Positions 17,654-26,773 of a stretch of DNA of 33,115 nucleotides are shown here, piece after piece. The stretch's first letter is position 1. Each line of letters starts with the position of its first letter. The stretch comes from Bacillota bacterium. GTDB lineage: Bacteria > Bacillota > Dethiobacteria > Dethiobacterales > Dethiobacteraceae. A program made the position numbers and the translations under genes. The DNA lies in NCBI GenBank assembly GCA_012800215.1, contig JAAZJT010000091.1:1-33115 (forward strand). The letters are read 5' to 3'. The notes beneath the pieces were generated by a model. The model saw nothing but the letters and a program-made list of their open reading frames with translations, was not told where the DNA came from and did not search any database.

Positions 17654-19021
17654 ATGAATTATTTGTTAAAACATAGAGCATTACTGCTTTTGGCAGTTTT
17701 ATTATTGTTAGTTTCCTGCGGCAACAAGCAGACAAAGTTGCCTCCCCTTGAAGGAGATGTGGCAGAATTGGCCAGCATGTTTGTTGAAAAACTAGCAACA
17801 AACGACTTTGCCGGTGCTGTAGAATTTTTTGATGCCAATATGTTAAAAGAGCTGCCTGAAGCTAAAATGCAGGAAGTCTGGCAGACTTTACAAGAACAAG
17901 TTGGCGCTTTTCAAAGTGAAACTAACAAGGAAATTGAGGAAATGGGACAAGCGCAAATAGTGGTTCTTACAGCACAATTTGAGCGGGCACTACTGGATGT
18001 TCGTATGACCTTTAATCAGGATAAAAGAATTATCGGCCTCTTTTTTGTGCCCGCTACCGGTTCTGAAGCTTCATACGAACCACCGAGTTATGGGCAACCC
18101 GCCAACTTTACCGAAACAGAGGTGATAGTAGGTGAAGGTGAATGGAAATTGCCGGGAACTCTAACTATCCCTGCCGGTGACGGCCCTTTTCCTGCAGTAG
18201 TGCTGGTTCACGGTTCCGGACCTAACGACCGAGATGAAACCATTGGCATAACCGGCGCCAATAAACCATTTAAAGACTTAGCCTGGGGTCTGGCAAACAA
18301 GGGAATAGCAGTTTTGCGCTATGATAAACGCACAAAGGTACACGGTGAAAAAATAATCAAACTTGATACTTTTACCGTAAAAGAAGAGACCATTGATGAC
18401 GCCATTGCTGCTGTAGCCCTGCTGCAGAATCATGAAAAAATAAATAATCAAGAAATATATATCCTCGGTCATAGTTTAGGCGGTATGCTGGCACCGCGCA
18501 TTGGAAAAGAAGCCGATGGTCGGCTTGCCGGCCTTATTATCCTCGCCGGCGCGGCACGCCCCCTTGAGGATTTGATTTTAGAACAAAGCCGCTACCTGGC
18601 TGCCGCAGACGGCAAAATATCGGAGCTGGAAGCTGAAAATATCCGGCAGCTGGAAGCACTGCTAGAGCGAATTAAAGACCCTGACCTTTCGCTTGATACC
18701 CCGGCGCAAGAGCTACTGAATGTTCCCGCATCTTACTGGCTAGACTTGCGTGACTACAAACCGGCAGCGACAGCCGCTACGCTGGAACTGCCCATGCTAA
18801 TTCTGCAGGGTGAACGTGATTATCAAGTTACCATGGATGATTTTGCGCTCTGGCAGGAAGCTCTTGCTTCATACAGTAATGTGCAGCTCAAAAGTTATCC
18901 TGGACTTAACCATCTTTTTATCACCGGCGACCAGCCAAGTGTTCCCGCTGAATATGAACAACCAGGCAATATTGAGAAGACAGTAATAGATGATATTGCC
19001 GGCTGGATCCATCAGCATTAA
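17654..19021 (+). CDS. DUF3887 + alpha/beta hydrolase lipoprotein
   Basis: Lipobox LLLVSCGN; N-terminal DUF3887-like domain; alpha/beta hydrolase motifs VVLVHGSGPNDRDETIG, nucleophile elbow ILGHSLGGMLAPR and catalytic-His region YPGLNHLFI. TTG at 17663 may be the true start (RBS spacing). Confidence 0.88.
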   Translation: MNYLLKHRALLLLAVLLLLVSCGNKQTKLPPLEGDVAELASMFVEKLATNDFAGAVEFFDANMLKELPEAKMQEVWQTLQEQVGAFQSETNKEIEEMGQAQIVVLTAQFERALLDVRMTFNQDKRIIGLFFVPATGSEASYEPPSYGQPANFTETEVIVGEGEWKLPGTLTIPAGDGPFPAVVLVHGSGPNDRDETIGITGANKPFKDLAWGLANKGIAVLRYDKRTKVHGEKIIKLDTFTVKEETIDDAIAAVALLQNHEKINNQEIYILGHSLGGMLAPRIGKEADGRLAGLIILAGAARPLEDLILEQSRYLAAADGKISELEAENIRQLEALLERIKDPDLSLDTPAQELLNVPASYWLDLRDYKPAATAATLELPMLILQGERDYQVTMDDFALWQEALASYSNVQLKSYPGLNHLFITGDQPSVPAEYEQPGNIEKTVIDDIAGWIHQH

Positions 19022-19057
19022 AACTATAAACCAATATCTATAATTCCTATCTCAAAA

Positions 19058-19090
19058 AAACACCGCCTGTCACAGCAGACGGTGTTTAAT
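19058..19090 (+). terminator. Terminator after hydrolase
   Basis: aaacaccgcctgtcacagcagacggtgttta stem with flanking A/T tracts. Confidence 0.7.
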
Positions 19091-19129
19091 TAGTCCCGTT
19101 AACACTTGTTCATAAAAAGCTTAAAATAT

Positions 19130-19300
19130 TTATTCTGTCCTTTCCCAGTCATCGTAATTAAAATCTACTGCCTGAACACTGCGCCTGAAATTTTGGCAGT
19201 ATAAATTGAGGCTGCTGGGGGTCAGACGCCTATTTCCCTGTAACTGAAACACTTCTTTATTCGCATCGGCGATACGCTCCAACAGTCTCAAAATCACCAT
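19130..19300 (-). CDS. Small protein (56 aa), unknown; absent from the ORF track
   Basis: Minus strand gaggaggtgagataATG...TAA encoding MVILRLLERIADANKEVFQLQGNRRLTPSSLNLYCQNFRRSVQAVDFNYDDWERTE; strong RBS GGAGGTGA 6 nt from ATG. Confidence 0.6.
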   Translation of the reverse strand: MVILRLLERIADANKEVFQLQGNRRLTPSSLNLYCQNFRRSVQAVDFNYDDWERTE

Positions 19301-19475
19301 TATCTCACCTCCTCTTGCGCAGGTAAAAAGGTGTATTGTTCAAAATGCTATCATAACGCAGTCTGTCATTTATTAATAAAAAATAAATATAGTATAAAGT
19401 TTTTAACCCTATCAGCAGGAGTATCTGGCTATTTTGAGTAATAAGATATTATAAATTGTATGCGGAGGAGATTAA

Positions 19476-20027
19476 ATGTTCTACTTTTTAGGTGCCATTG
19501 TCGTTATCGGGCTTGTTCTGGTTTTTACCTATAACTCCCTAGTTAACCTGCGGCAGCGTGTGCAGAATGCCTGGTCACAGGTTGATGTACAGCTGCGCCG
19601 GCGCTATGATTTAATACCAAATTTAGTTAATACAGTCAAAGGCTATGCTAAACATGAAAAGGAAACATTTGCTCAGATTACAGAAGCCAGGACTCGTGCC
19701 ATGGCGGCTACTACGGTACAGGACCAAGTTGAGGCAGAAAACATGTTGGGCAGTACTCTGAAATCATTATTTGCTCTGGCAGAAAATTATCCCGAGTTGA
19801 AAGCCGATAATAATTTCAGGCAACTACAAGAGGAATTAAGTACGACTGAAAATAAAATTGCTTTTTCCCGGCAGTTTTACAATGATACTGTACAAAAGTA
19901 TAACACCAAGCTGGAAGTATTCCCCACTGTACTCTTTGCCGGTATGTTTGGTTTCACTGCGGCAGATTATTTCAACCTCGACAGTGAAGCGGATGCCCGC
20001 CGCCCTGTTAATATAAAATTTGATTAA
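19476..20027 (+). CDS. LemA family protein
   Basis: 183 aa; single TM then [46 protein letters not shown]...[27 protein letters not shown]. Confidence 0.95.
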   Translation: MFYFLGAIVVIGLVLVFTYNSLVNLRQRVQNAWSQVDVQLRRRYDLIPNLVNTVKGYAKHEKETFAQITEARTRAMAATTVQDQVEAENMLGSTLKSLFALAENYPELKADNNFRQLQEELSTTENKIAFSRQFYNDTVQKYNTKLEVFPTVLFAGMFGFTAADYFNLDSEADARRPVNIKFD

Positions 20028-20029
20028 AA

Positions 20030-21940
20030 ATGCTAAGCAAGAAAAAATTATTATACCGTTGCTGCTTACTACTTTTGCTGCTAGCCTGCATACTGACCAT
20101 CAGGCCCGGGCAGGCCTTTGCGCGTTCTTACTATTTCCCCAAAATTATCATTGACGCAGAGGTTACACCTGAGGGCGATATGTGGGTAACAGAAGAACGC
20201 ACAGTACATTTTGATGGTGCCTACAAAGGCATGAATATGTGGATAAAAACACAACCACCTATCACTATTAGCGATGCTACAGTGGCCGAAGGCGACACCC
20301 CCTATACATTTAACCCGGGAACTGAATATGGCCCTGCCGGCACCTATTTTATCATTGAAGAACCGGATAAGTTTTTTATCGATTGGAGTTTTGAAGCTGC
20401 TAATACAAGCCGGACTTTTACTATACGCTACCGCGTCAACGACCTTATCAAAGTTCACAAAGATGTCGCTGAACTTTATTTTCAATTTATCGGTGATGGC
20501 TGGGATGCAACTGCAGAACAGGTACAAGTAAATTTACGCCTGCCAGAAGGAGCCGATATAAATGATATCCGGGCCTGGGGGCATGGTCCACTCTACGGAG
20601 AAGTAAAAATACCGGCAGGCAATCTTATAATCTGGGAAATCAAGCCTCTTCGGGCCCACAGATACCTTGAAGGACGTGTCACCTTTCCAGTTTCATTAGT
20701 TCCGCATGCCACACAAACCAGCGGCAAAAATGCGCTGCCGGAAATTTTAGCAGAAGAAGAAAAACTGGCTGAGGAAGCTAATAGGGAGCGTGAAGAAGCA
20801 CAGCGGCGTTTAGAAGAAAACAACCGCAGCTGGGGAGACCGCATCATACCCCCTGATTCCCCCGCCCTTCCTTATCTTGCCGGTCTGGTGATCCTTGGCA
20901 GTATTGCTTTTGTTTTTAATCTTTGGCTGCGCTATGGCAAGGAATACAAGCCGGTATTTGACGGCGAATATTACCGGGAACTACCAGCAGATTATACTCC
21001 GGCTGAGTTAGGTGTACTGTGGCGTTTTGGCAACCCGACTACAGAAGACTTAACAGCAACCTTAGTTGATTTGGCACGTAAAGGATTTATCCAAATTGAA
21101 GAGATTACCTTGGAAAAGCGCGGCTTATTTAATATTGCTTCAGAAAAAAAAGATTATCGGGTCACGCGCACTGCTAAAGAAGCTCCTTTAGCTGAACATG
21201 AACTACAACTACTAGAATTTCTCTTTACTAAGGTAACACAACAAAACACCTTTACCTTTACAGAACTTGAGAAATTTGCACAAAAAGAATCAACGAAATT
21301 TCGTGTTTTTTGGGCCGACTGGCAAAACACAGTTTACGCCCGTAGCACAAAATTAGACTTTTTTGATCCCCAGAGAATCACTATAAAAGGACTGATAATA
21401 GCGCTGGGCGTGATAATGATCCCCATTGGAATCCTAATGTCTAACTTGCTAACACCGGCCCTAATAATCAGCGGCTTAATTATAATATTTTCAACTTTCT
21501 TACTCAAAAGGCGCTCTCGTAACGGCGCTGAACATTTCGCACGTTGGCGCGCTTTTAGACGATTCTTACTGGATTTTTCCAATTTAGAAACCCATGAACT
21601 TCCTTCACTTGTAGTTTGGGAACATTACCTGGTATACGCAATAACCCTGGGAGTAGCCAAAGAAGTAATTAAACAACTACAAATTGTTTTTCCTAATTTG
21701 GAAAGCGATGGTCATACCTTTGGCCGCAGTTGGTTTGTTTATGGCACACATCAGCTGGCTTCCATTAATGCCATGACACGTAGTTTCGATAGTATTAATC
21801 GCCACTTGAACGAAACAATCCGCATTGCATCCAGTCCCAGATCTTCCGGTTCAGGCCGCGGCGGTGGCTTTTCCGGCGGCGGCGGTAGTTTTGGGGGCGG
21901 TGGTGGCGGTTTTGGCGGTGGTGGCGGCGGCGCTCGCTAA
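20030..21940 (+). CDS. DUF2207 domain-containing membrane protein with Gly-rich C-terminus
   Basis: 636 aa; signal peptide, DUF2207-type ectodomain (ITPEGDMWVTEERTVHFDGAYKGMNMWI-like), TM helices, Gly/Ser tail; 2 nt after lemA. Confidence 0.88.
   Translation: MLSKKKLLYRCCLLLLLLACILTIRPGQAFARSYYFPKIIIDAEVTPEGDMWVTEERTVHFDGAYKGMNMWIKTQPPITISDATVAEGDTPYTFNPGTEYGPAGTYFIIEEPDKFFIDWSFEAANTSRTFTIRYRVNDLIKVHKDVAELYFQFIGDGWDATAEQVQVNLRLPEGADINDIRAWGHGPLYGEVKIPAGNLIIWEIKPLRAHRYLEGRVTFPVSLVPHATQTSGKNALPEILAEEEKLAEEANREREEAQRRLEENNRSWGDRIIPPDSPALPYLAGLVILGSIAFVFNLWLRYGKEYKPVFDGEYYRELPADYTPAELGVLWRFGNPTTEDLTATLVDLARKGFIQIEEITLEKRGLFNIASEKKDYRVTRTAKEAPLAEHELQLLEFLFTKVTQQNTFTFTELEKFAQKESTKFRVFWADWQNTVYARSTKLDFFDPQRITIKGLIIALGVIMIPIGILMSNLLTPALIISGLIIIFSTFLLKRRSRNGAEHFARWRAFRRFLLDFSNLETHELPSLVVWEHYLVYAITLGVAKEVIKQLQIVFPNLESDGHTFGRSWFVYGTHQLASINAMTRSFDSINRHLNETIRIASSPRSSGSGRGGGFSGGGGSFGGGGGGFGGGGGGAR
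21849..21937 (+). repeat. Low-complexity GGC/GGT tract encoding a Gly-rich tail
   Basis: ggcggtggctttt...ggcggtggtggcggcggc encodes GRGGGFSGGGGSFGGGGGGFGGGGGGAR. Confidence 0.8.
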
Positions 21941-21961
21941 AAGGGATTTACTTACAAGTAA

Positions 21962-22000
21962 GAAAAGAGCCACGCAGGGAGGATGCGTGGCTCTTTTCAA
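21962..22000 (+). terminator. Terminator of lemA/DUF2207
   Basis: gaaaagagccacgca-N7-tgcgtggctcttttc, 15-bp arms. Confidence 0.8.
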
Positions 22001-22146
22001 AAATACATGTAAAGGGCCTATGCTTTAATAAGCTTTGATATGTATCATATCATATTCTAAGAAGTCTTGCAAGAATATTGCGATTATTTTGAATAAAATT
22101 TTTGTAGTTAAATTTAGATTAAATTTTTCATCAGAGAGCTCTATTT

Positions 22147-22185
22147 AGCAAAAATCCCACCTTAAAAATATGGCGGGATTTTTGC
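22147..22185. terminator. Terminator between convergent genes (serves degV side)
   Basis: agcaaaaatcccacc...ggcgggatttttgct near-perfect inverted repeat. Confidence 0.75.
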
Positions 22186-22193
22186 TCTATAAT

Positions 22194-23045
22194 TTAAGCG
22201 TTAAGAAAGAAAATCGCCAGTGTACCAGGACCAGCATGGGCACCAATTGTGCATCCGATGGAATTAATAATAAAATCTTGGCAGCCGTATGTTTTGCTAA
22301 TCATCTCCTGCAATTTGAGCGCAGAGGCAAGATCGTCGCCATGACTAATACCAATGGTTTGTTCTGCCAAGTTAACTCCTCGTTCACCCATTAGTTCAAC
22401 CATGCGGCGCATAACTTTATTCTTACCCCTTATTTTCTCCAATGGTACCAGTTTTCCGCTTTCTATATGCAAAACAGGCTTAATATTAAGGATACCACCC
22501 ATTACTGCCGAAGCACGGCTGATCCTCCCACCACGGTAGAGATATTCTAAATCATCCACTGTAAAAATATGTTCCATGTGCTGAGCATAAAACTGCGCTG
22601 CAGACACTATTTCAGAAAAGCTCTTACCTGCTTTTAGCAACTGAGCCGCTTTATATGCAACTAGTCCCTGACCAAGGGAAGCACATTTTGTATCCACAGT
22701 ATCTAATTTAAATTCAGGATAACGCTGTTGAATTTCCGTCTCAGCTAGTAGAGCTGATTGATAAGTAGCTGATAATCCTGAACTAAACCCAATATAGATA
22801 CAACTATCCCCCCGCTTGGCATATTGCTCAAAGTATTCCAAAAAAGAGGCAGGATCAACTTGCGATGTTTTGAACACTTTACCCTGGCGCATCTCTTGCA
22901 GCATCTGCAGCGGCTGTATAGTTTTCCCATCGAGAAAATCCTGGTCATCACAATAGACATGCAGTGACGCTACGTCTATTCCATTATCATCCAGTATATC
23001 CTGAGGTAAATCAGCTGCGCTGTCGGTTAGGATTCGTATTGCCAT
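22194..23045 (-). CDS. DegV family (fatty-acid-binding) protein
   Basis: 283 aa; ILTDSAADLPQ, KTSQVDPASF, IGFSSGLSATYQSA, DTKCASLGQGLVA, DDLEYLYRGGRIS and GAHAGPGTLAIFF are DegV motifs. Confidence 0.95.
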   Translation of the reverse strand: MAIRILTDSAADLPQDILDDNGIDVASLHVYCDDQDFLDGKTIQPLQMLQEMRQGKVFKTSQVDPASFLEYFEQYAKRGDSCIYIGFSSGLSATYQSALLAETEIQQRYPEFKLDTVDTKCASLGQGLVAYKAAQLLKAGKSFSEIVSAAQFYAQHMEHIFTVDDLEYLYRGGRISRASAVMGGILNIKPVLHIESGKLVPLEKIRGKNKVMRRMVELMGERGVNLAEQTIGISHGDDLASALKLQEMISKTYGCQDFIINSIGCTIGAHAGPGTLAIFFLNA

Positions 23046-23171
23046 CTACTCTCCCTCCAAATTTAAAGTAAGTAGGCTATTGCTTGCCTCAATTATATTC
23101 TACTTTTTCCCTCTTTTAAACCCCTCAACTAAGAAAAATTTTCTTGCCGCTAGAAAAATGAGCTAAATATT

Positions 23172-24356
23172 CTACTTTCCAACCTTATTTGCCGCTAATT
23201 TACGTTCATAGTCTTTGGCCACATATAAATAGTAAAACGACAGCGGCAAAGTAACAAATAACCCGCTGATTAAAAACATCATTTGCAGCGTAATCAGCCC
23301 TGTTAACCGGCCCAACACAATAGAGCCGCCGCCAATACCAATATCCAGAGCGGCGAAAAAAGTGGAATTGGCAACTCCCCGCGAAGAAGGTTCCACCAAA
23401 TTAATTACCATTGTTTGCAGTGTCGGTAAAATTATGCCATTACCCAACCCCAATAAAAAAGCTGCCATTAAGAATAAAAATACTCCATTACTGAAGGCAA
23501 GCGTGATAAAACCTGCAGCAAAAATAATAAAACCTGGTAGCAGAATAAGGCTTGGTCCTCTTTCTTCTACTACTTTGTCAGCAAAAAAACGTGTTAATAC
23601 TACACCAACTGTATTTAAAAGGTAAAATAAGCTGCTGTTTTTTATACCCCGCTCCTGACTATATACAATAACATAAGTCATAAGTCCCCCCAAAACAACG
23701 CCTACGAGAAGCATAATAAAAGATACTGATATAACACGTTTTTCGAAGAAAGATGTTAAGTCCAGCTTCTTTTTTCCCCAGGAATGTTGAGGATAAGAAA
23801 TAAGACCGGCAAAAAGAAGTGCCAGGGCTACCAGTATTCCGGTAGACACAAATAAATAGTTGTAGCGGTTAACTCCTAAGATAGCAAGCCCAAGCGCCGG
23901 CCCGATTGACATTGCCAAAGAGTTACTTAGACTATAGTAACCCACACCTTCTGCGCGTCTCTCAGCAGTAACAATGTCCCCAACAATGGCTCCGCCACCT
24001 GTAGATGTCATACCAAAAAAAATGCCATGCAATAGACGCAGCAGCATCAGCATAAAAAAATTCAAAGTAAATGGATATAAAAATGTCAGCAGCACAAAAA
24101 AGAATATAGATATTTGAAACATTTTTTTCCGGCCAAGATTGTCATAAGCATAACCGGAAAATGGACGGATCAGCAAAGCTGCAAAGGAATATACTCCTAA
24201 ATGATACCCAACTTGTGACTGGTCTGCAGCCAAAACAGACATGGCATACAATGGTAAAGTTGGAATTAAAAATTGCGTACCTGTATTAATTAAAAGATTA
24301 GAAATAAAAAACAAAATGTAATTTCTTGTCCATAAAATATTATGCTTTTTTCCCAA
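23172..24356 (-). CDS. MFS transporter
   Basis: 394 aa, about 12 hydrophobic segments; RPFSGYAYDNLGRKKMF loop motif A. Confidence 0.9.
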   Translation of the reverse strand: MGKKHNILWTRNYILFFISNLLINTGTQFLIPTLPLYAMSVLAADQSQVGYHLGVYSFAALLIRPFSGYAYDNLGRKKMFQISIFFFVLLTFLYPFTLNFFMLMLLRLLHGIFFGMTSTGGGAIVGDIVTAERRAEGVGYYSLSNSLAMSIGPALGLAILGVNRYNYLFVSTGILVALALLFAGLISYPQHSWGKKKLDLTSFFEKRVISVSFIMLLVGVVLGGLMTYVIVYSQERGIKNSSLFYLLNTVGVVLTRFFADKVVEERGPSLILLPGFIIFAAGFITLAFSNGVFLFLMAAFLLGLGNGIILPTLQTMVINLVEPSSRGVANSTFFAALDIGIGGGSIVLGRLTGLITLQMMFLISGLFVTLPLSFYYLYVAKDYERKLAANKVGK

Positions 24357-24516
24357 AGTACCAAGCCCCCCACATCATTTTAACGATTCTTCACCATAAC
24401 TAACTTTTTTTATAAATACGAATTGATATACTTCTTTTTTAGCATATGAAATTTACTGTGTTTTTAACCAAAAACAGTAACTTTTTAGCAGTAAAAATCA
24501 TTCCCTGCTTAAACAA

Positions 24517-24548
24517 AAAAGGCCGCCTCATGAGGCTGGCGGCCTTTT
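24517..24548 (-). terminator. Terminator of URO-D-like gene
   Basis: aaaaggccgcc/ggcggcctttt with central ctcatgag; T-run TTTTTTG on minus. Confidence 0.8.
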
Positions 24549-24560
24549 AACTAATTATGA

Positions 24561-25928
24561 TTATCTGAATCTGTTAAGTAGATCTGTATATTTATTGTAT
24601 GCTGCCCGCATTAACGGCTCAATTCTTTCATCTACAGGCGGGTACTCCTCTTTAAACTCATCAAAGCTGACAATGTATTTTGATTTGAATTCAGGATACA
24701 GATGAGAATATTTTTTAATTGAATCTTCTTTTTTAGCCGTAGTTACCAGTTCTCCTGCATTTTCATACTTTCCGTTTTCCAAAGCGTATTCCATTACAGC
24801 CACATAGTTTTCCGGATTAATATCAGTAATATTTAAAGCACTCTTATCAAAGCAGAAGAAATAGTTTCCACCCGGGGCCATAATATCAATTATTTCTTTA
24901 GCTTTATCAATGCACTGTTGTTTCGTTCCAGTGCCTAAAAGTGTCAGCGGATAAAAACCACCTAATACCATCTTTTTACCCAATCTGTCTTTAAACTGCT
25001 GCGGATCGCCATATTCCATATAAAGGCGTGTACCTTGAGGCAAATCCTCTAGATAATCAATAAAGCGCGTCCAATCACCTTCCAGGAAAATCTGCATAGC
25101 CTGACCACGTTCTGCGCAAATATGGCAAATCTTGTGGAAGGTAGGCCAGTAAAACTTTTCAAAATCTTTATTATTGAGGAAAACTCCCATATGCGTCATA
25201 ATCATATTGCTGCCTAAAGGACTTTGCACTTTATTCTGCCCCATCCAGATCAGGTACGGCATCACAGCCTCCATAGCTGCCAATAATTTTTCGGGGCGTC
25301 TTCTCATATCCAGCGGAATTTTAGAAAAACCACGGTGAAAATCAGCAATAAAATCAAAGGGTACTGCCTGCAAAGCAGTAGAACCGGCCGGCGGAGTAAA
25401 ATATCCGTAACGCTCTATCATTGTAGCATTAGCAACGGCAAATTCTTTATTAAAGTCCATTGTAGCCAGTACGTATTTTGCAAAATTCAAGGCGCGTTTT
25501 ACTTCGCCTTGTGCATACCCTCTATTCATGCGGGGAGCGCATTTTTCTAAAATAAATTCATGCGGGTTTTCAATTAATTCATCATACTCATCAGCATCCA
25601 TAAAGGAACGCTCCGGGTGCTGAATCATTCCCGTCTTACTCATTTCATTAGTCAAAGATTGTTGAAACATCATCCCGATAGGATTTCTGGCAAAACCTCC
25701 TGCCAGCCTATCCCCTCTTGTAATTTCCCTGGCTTTTTCGTAGATCTCTACCAGCAAATCCGCCGTTAAGCTGTATTGGGTTGTAAGTAAATCCTTGCCG
25801 GCATATTGGATTAGATATTCTGTCCCCATGCTGTCATGTACTGGAAATCTTTCCGGTATAACGCCTGTATACAAATCTGTATACATCTTGGTGCGAAACT
25901 CCTTCATCTTTTGCGCATCCATAATCAT
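24561..25928 (-). CDS. Uroporphyrinogen decarboxylase (URO-D)-fold protein, methyltransferase-like
   Basis: 455 aa; URO-D-type C-terminal half (GQAMQIFLEGDWTRFIDYLEDLP, KMVLGGFYPLTLLGTGTKQQCIDKAKEIIDIMAPGGNYFFCFDKSALNITDINPENYVAVMEYALENGKY). URO-D-fold methyltransferases are common in acetogens and methylotrophic anaerobes. Confidence 0.8.
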   Translation of the reverse strand: MIMDAQKMKEFRTKMYTDLYTGVIPERFPVHDSMGTEYLIQYAGKDLLTTQYSLTADLLVEIYEKAREITRGDRLAGGFARNPIGMMFQQSLTNEMSKTGMIQHPERSFMDADEYDELIENPHEFILEKCAPRMNRGYAQGEVKRALNFAKYVLATMDFNKEFAVANATMIERYGYFTPPAGSTALQAVPFDFIADFHRGFSKIPLDMRRRPEKLLAAMEAVMPYLIWMGQNKVQSPLGSNMIMTHMGVFLNNKDFEKFYWPTFHKICHICAERGQAMQIFLEGDWTRFIDYLEDLPQGTRLYMEYGDPQQFKDRLGKKMVLGGFYPLTLLGTGTKQQCIDKAKEIIDIMAPGGNYFFCFDKSALNITDINPENYVAVMEYALENGKYENAGELVTTAKKEDSIKKYSHLYPEFKSKYIVSFDEFKEEYPPVDERIEPLMRAAYNKYTDLLNRFR

Positions 25929-25992
25929 TCACCTCATCTTCTTTTTTTGCGTAGTCAGACTAGTAACAGCTCCTACAACACCAGCTAAGAAA

Positions 25993-26021
25993 AGTATATA
26001 ATACTAGCAATTTTTGGTCAA
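25993..26021 (-). promoter_or_regulatory. Promoter of the URO-D-like gene
   Basis: Minus TTGACC (26021-26016)-17 nt-TATACT (25998-25993). Confidence 0.55.
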
Positions 26022-26044
26022 GCTGTATTCAGAAACTTTAAAAG

Positions 26045-26064
26045 TTAGCAACTATTGTTGCTAA
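26045..26064. promoter_or_regulatory. Candidate operator upstream of the URO-D-like gene -35
   Basis: Perfect inverted repeat TTAGCAAC-TATT-GTTGCTAA. Confidence 0.4.
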
Positions 26065-26072
26065 TCTAAATT

Positions 26073-26112
26073 AATAAAATGCCGCTTATCACAAGCAAAG
26101 CGGCATTTTATT
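26073..26112 (-). terminator. Terminator of the GntR/ABC operon
   Basis: aataaaatgccgctt / aagcggcattttatt, 15-bp perfect arms. Confidence 0.85.
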
Positions 26113-26113
26113 A

Positions 26114-26773
26114 TTATTTTTGCTCTATTACACTAACAGTCTCATCAACCGTTAGCTGCAGCTGGGCAGGAATACGCACCAGCAAGACTTGATTTCCCAA
26201 AATGTTTTGCGCCAGTGAATGGTCAACATTATAAACACTTTTTTCTGCATTAAATTGAGTCATTGTAAAATCAGCAACAGTAGCATAAAGGTCAATTTCC
26301 ACAGGAGGAGGATTAGTTAACTGCAGCTGGCCATCCTTTAATTTAACACCAGGCGGATTATCAGCATCCTTCAACTGCATACCTGTGGTATAACTAATAA
26401 CTTCTATGGTCTCATCACTAGCATTTTTACGTTCTATTGCCACAACAGTCCAGAAATAATCTTTCGTAGACTTTAAAGCTAGCTCTTTACCACGATAAGT
26501 AAAGCTCCATTGCCCAAGCTTCCGTATCCCTTTCAAGTGTTCTACCCGGCCCGTCTCCAAAAATCGGTGGAATTCACTTTCTCTTGCTTCGCTGTTTTCC
26601 AGTGCCAGAGAAGAACCGGTCTTACCTAAGTAATAAAAGGCAGCGACAGCAAACATTAGTAACAACATATAGATGCCGATATAGACGCGCGTATGCGATA
26701 AGCGTATCTTGATTCTACTGACTAGAAAATATCCGGCGGCAATGAGTACAAGTATAAATAGTATGCTAGTCAT
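26114..26773 (-). CDS. Hypothetical membrane-anchored protein in ABC operon
   Basis: 219 aa; two N-terminal hydrophobic segments, then a soluble domain; 4-nt overlap with the upstream permease. Confidence 0.75.
   Translation of the reverse strand: MTSILFILVLIAAGYFLVSRIKIRLSHTRVYIGIYMLLLMFAVAAFYYLGKTGSSLALENSEARESEFHRFLETGRVEHLKGIRKLGQWSFTYRGKELALKSTKDYFWTVVAIERKNASDETIEVISYTTGMQLKDADNPPGVKLKDGQLQLTNPPPVEIDLYATVADFTMTQFNAEKSVYNVDHSLAQNILGNQVLLVRIPAQLQLTVDETVSVIEQK

Noticed and set aside
20081-20527. 148-aa minus ORF opposite DUF2207
   Set aside because: Antisense shadow; no start context or family.
21825-22028. 67-aa Ala/Val-rich plus ORF
   Set aside because: Frame-shifted reading of the Gly-rich tail of DUF2207.
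22037-22051. GATATG-TAT-CATATC palindrome
   Set aside because: Lies between two terminators in AT-rich sequence of convergent genes; no promoter context.
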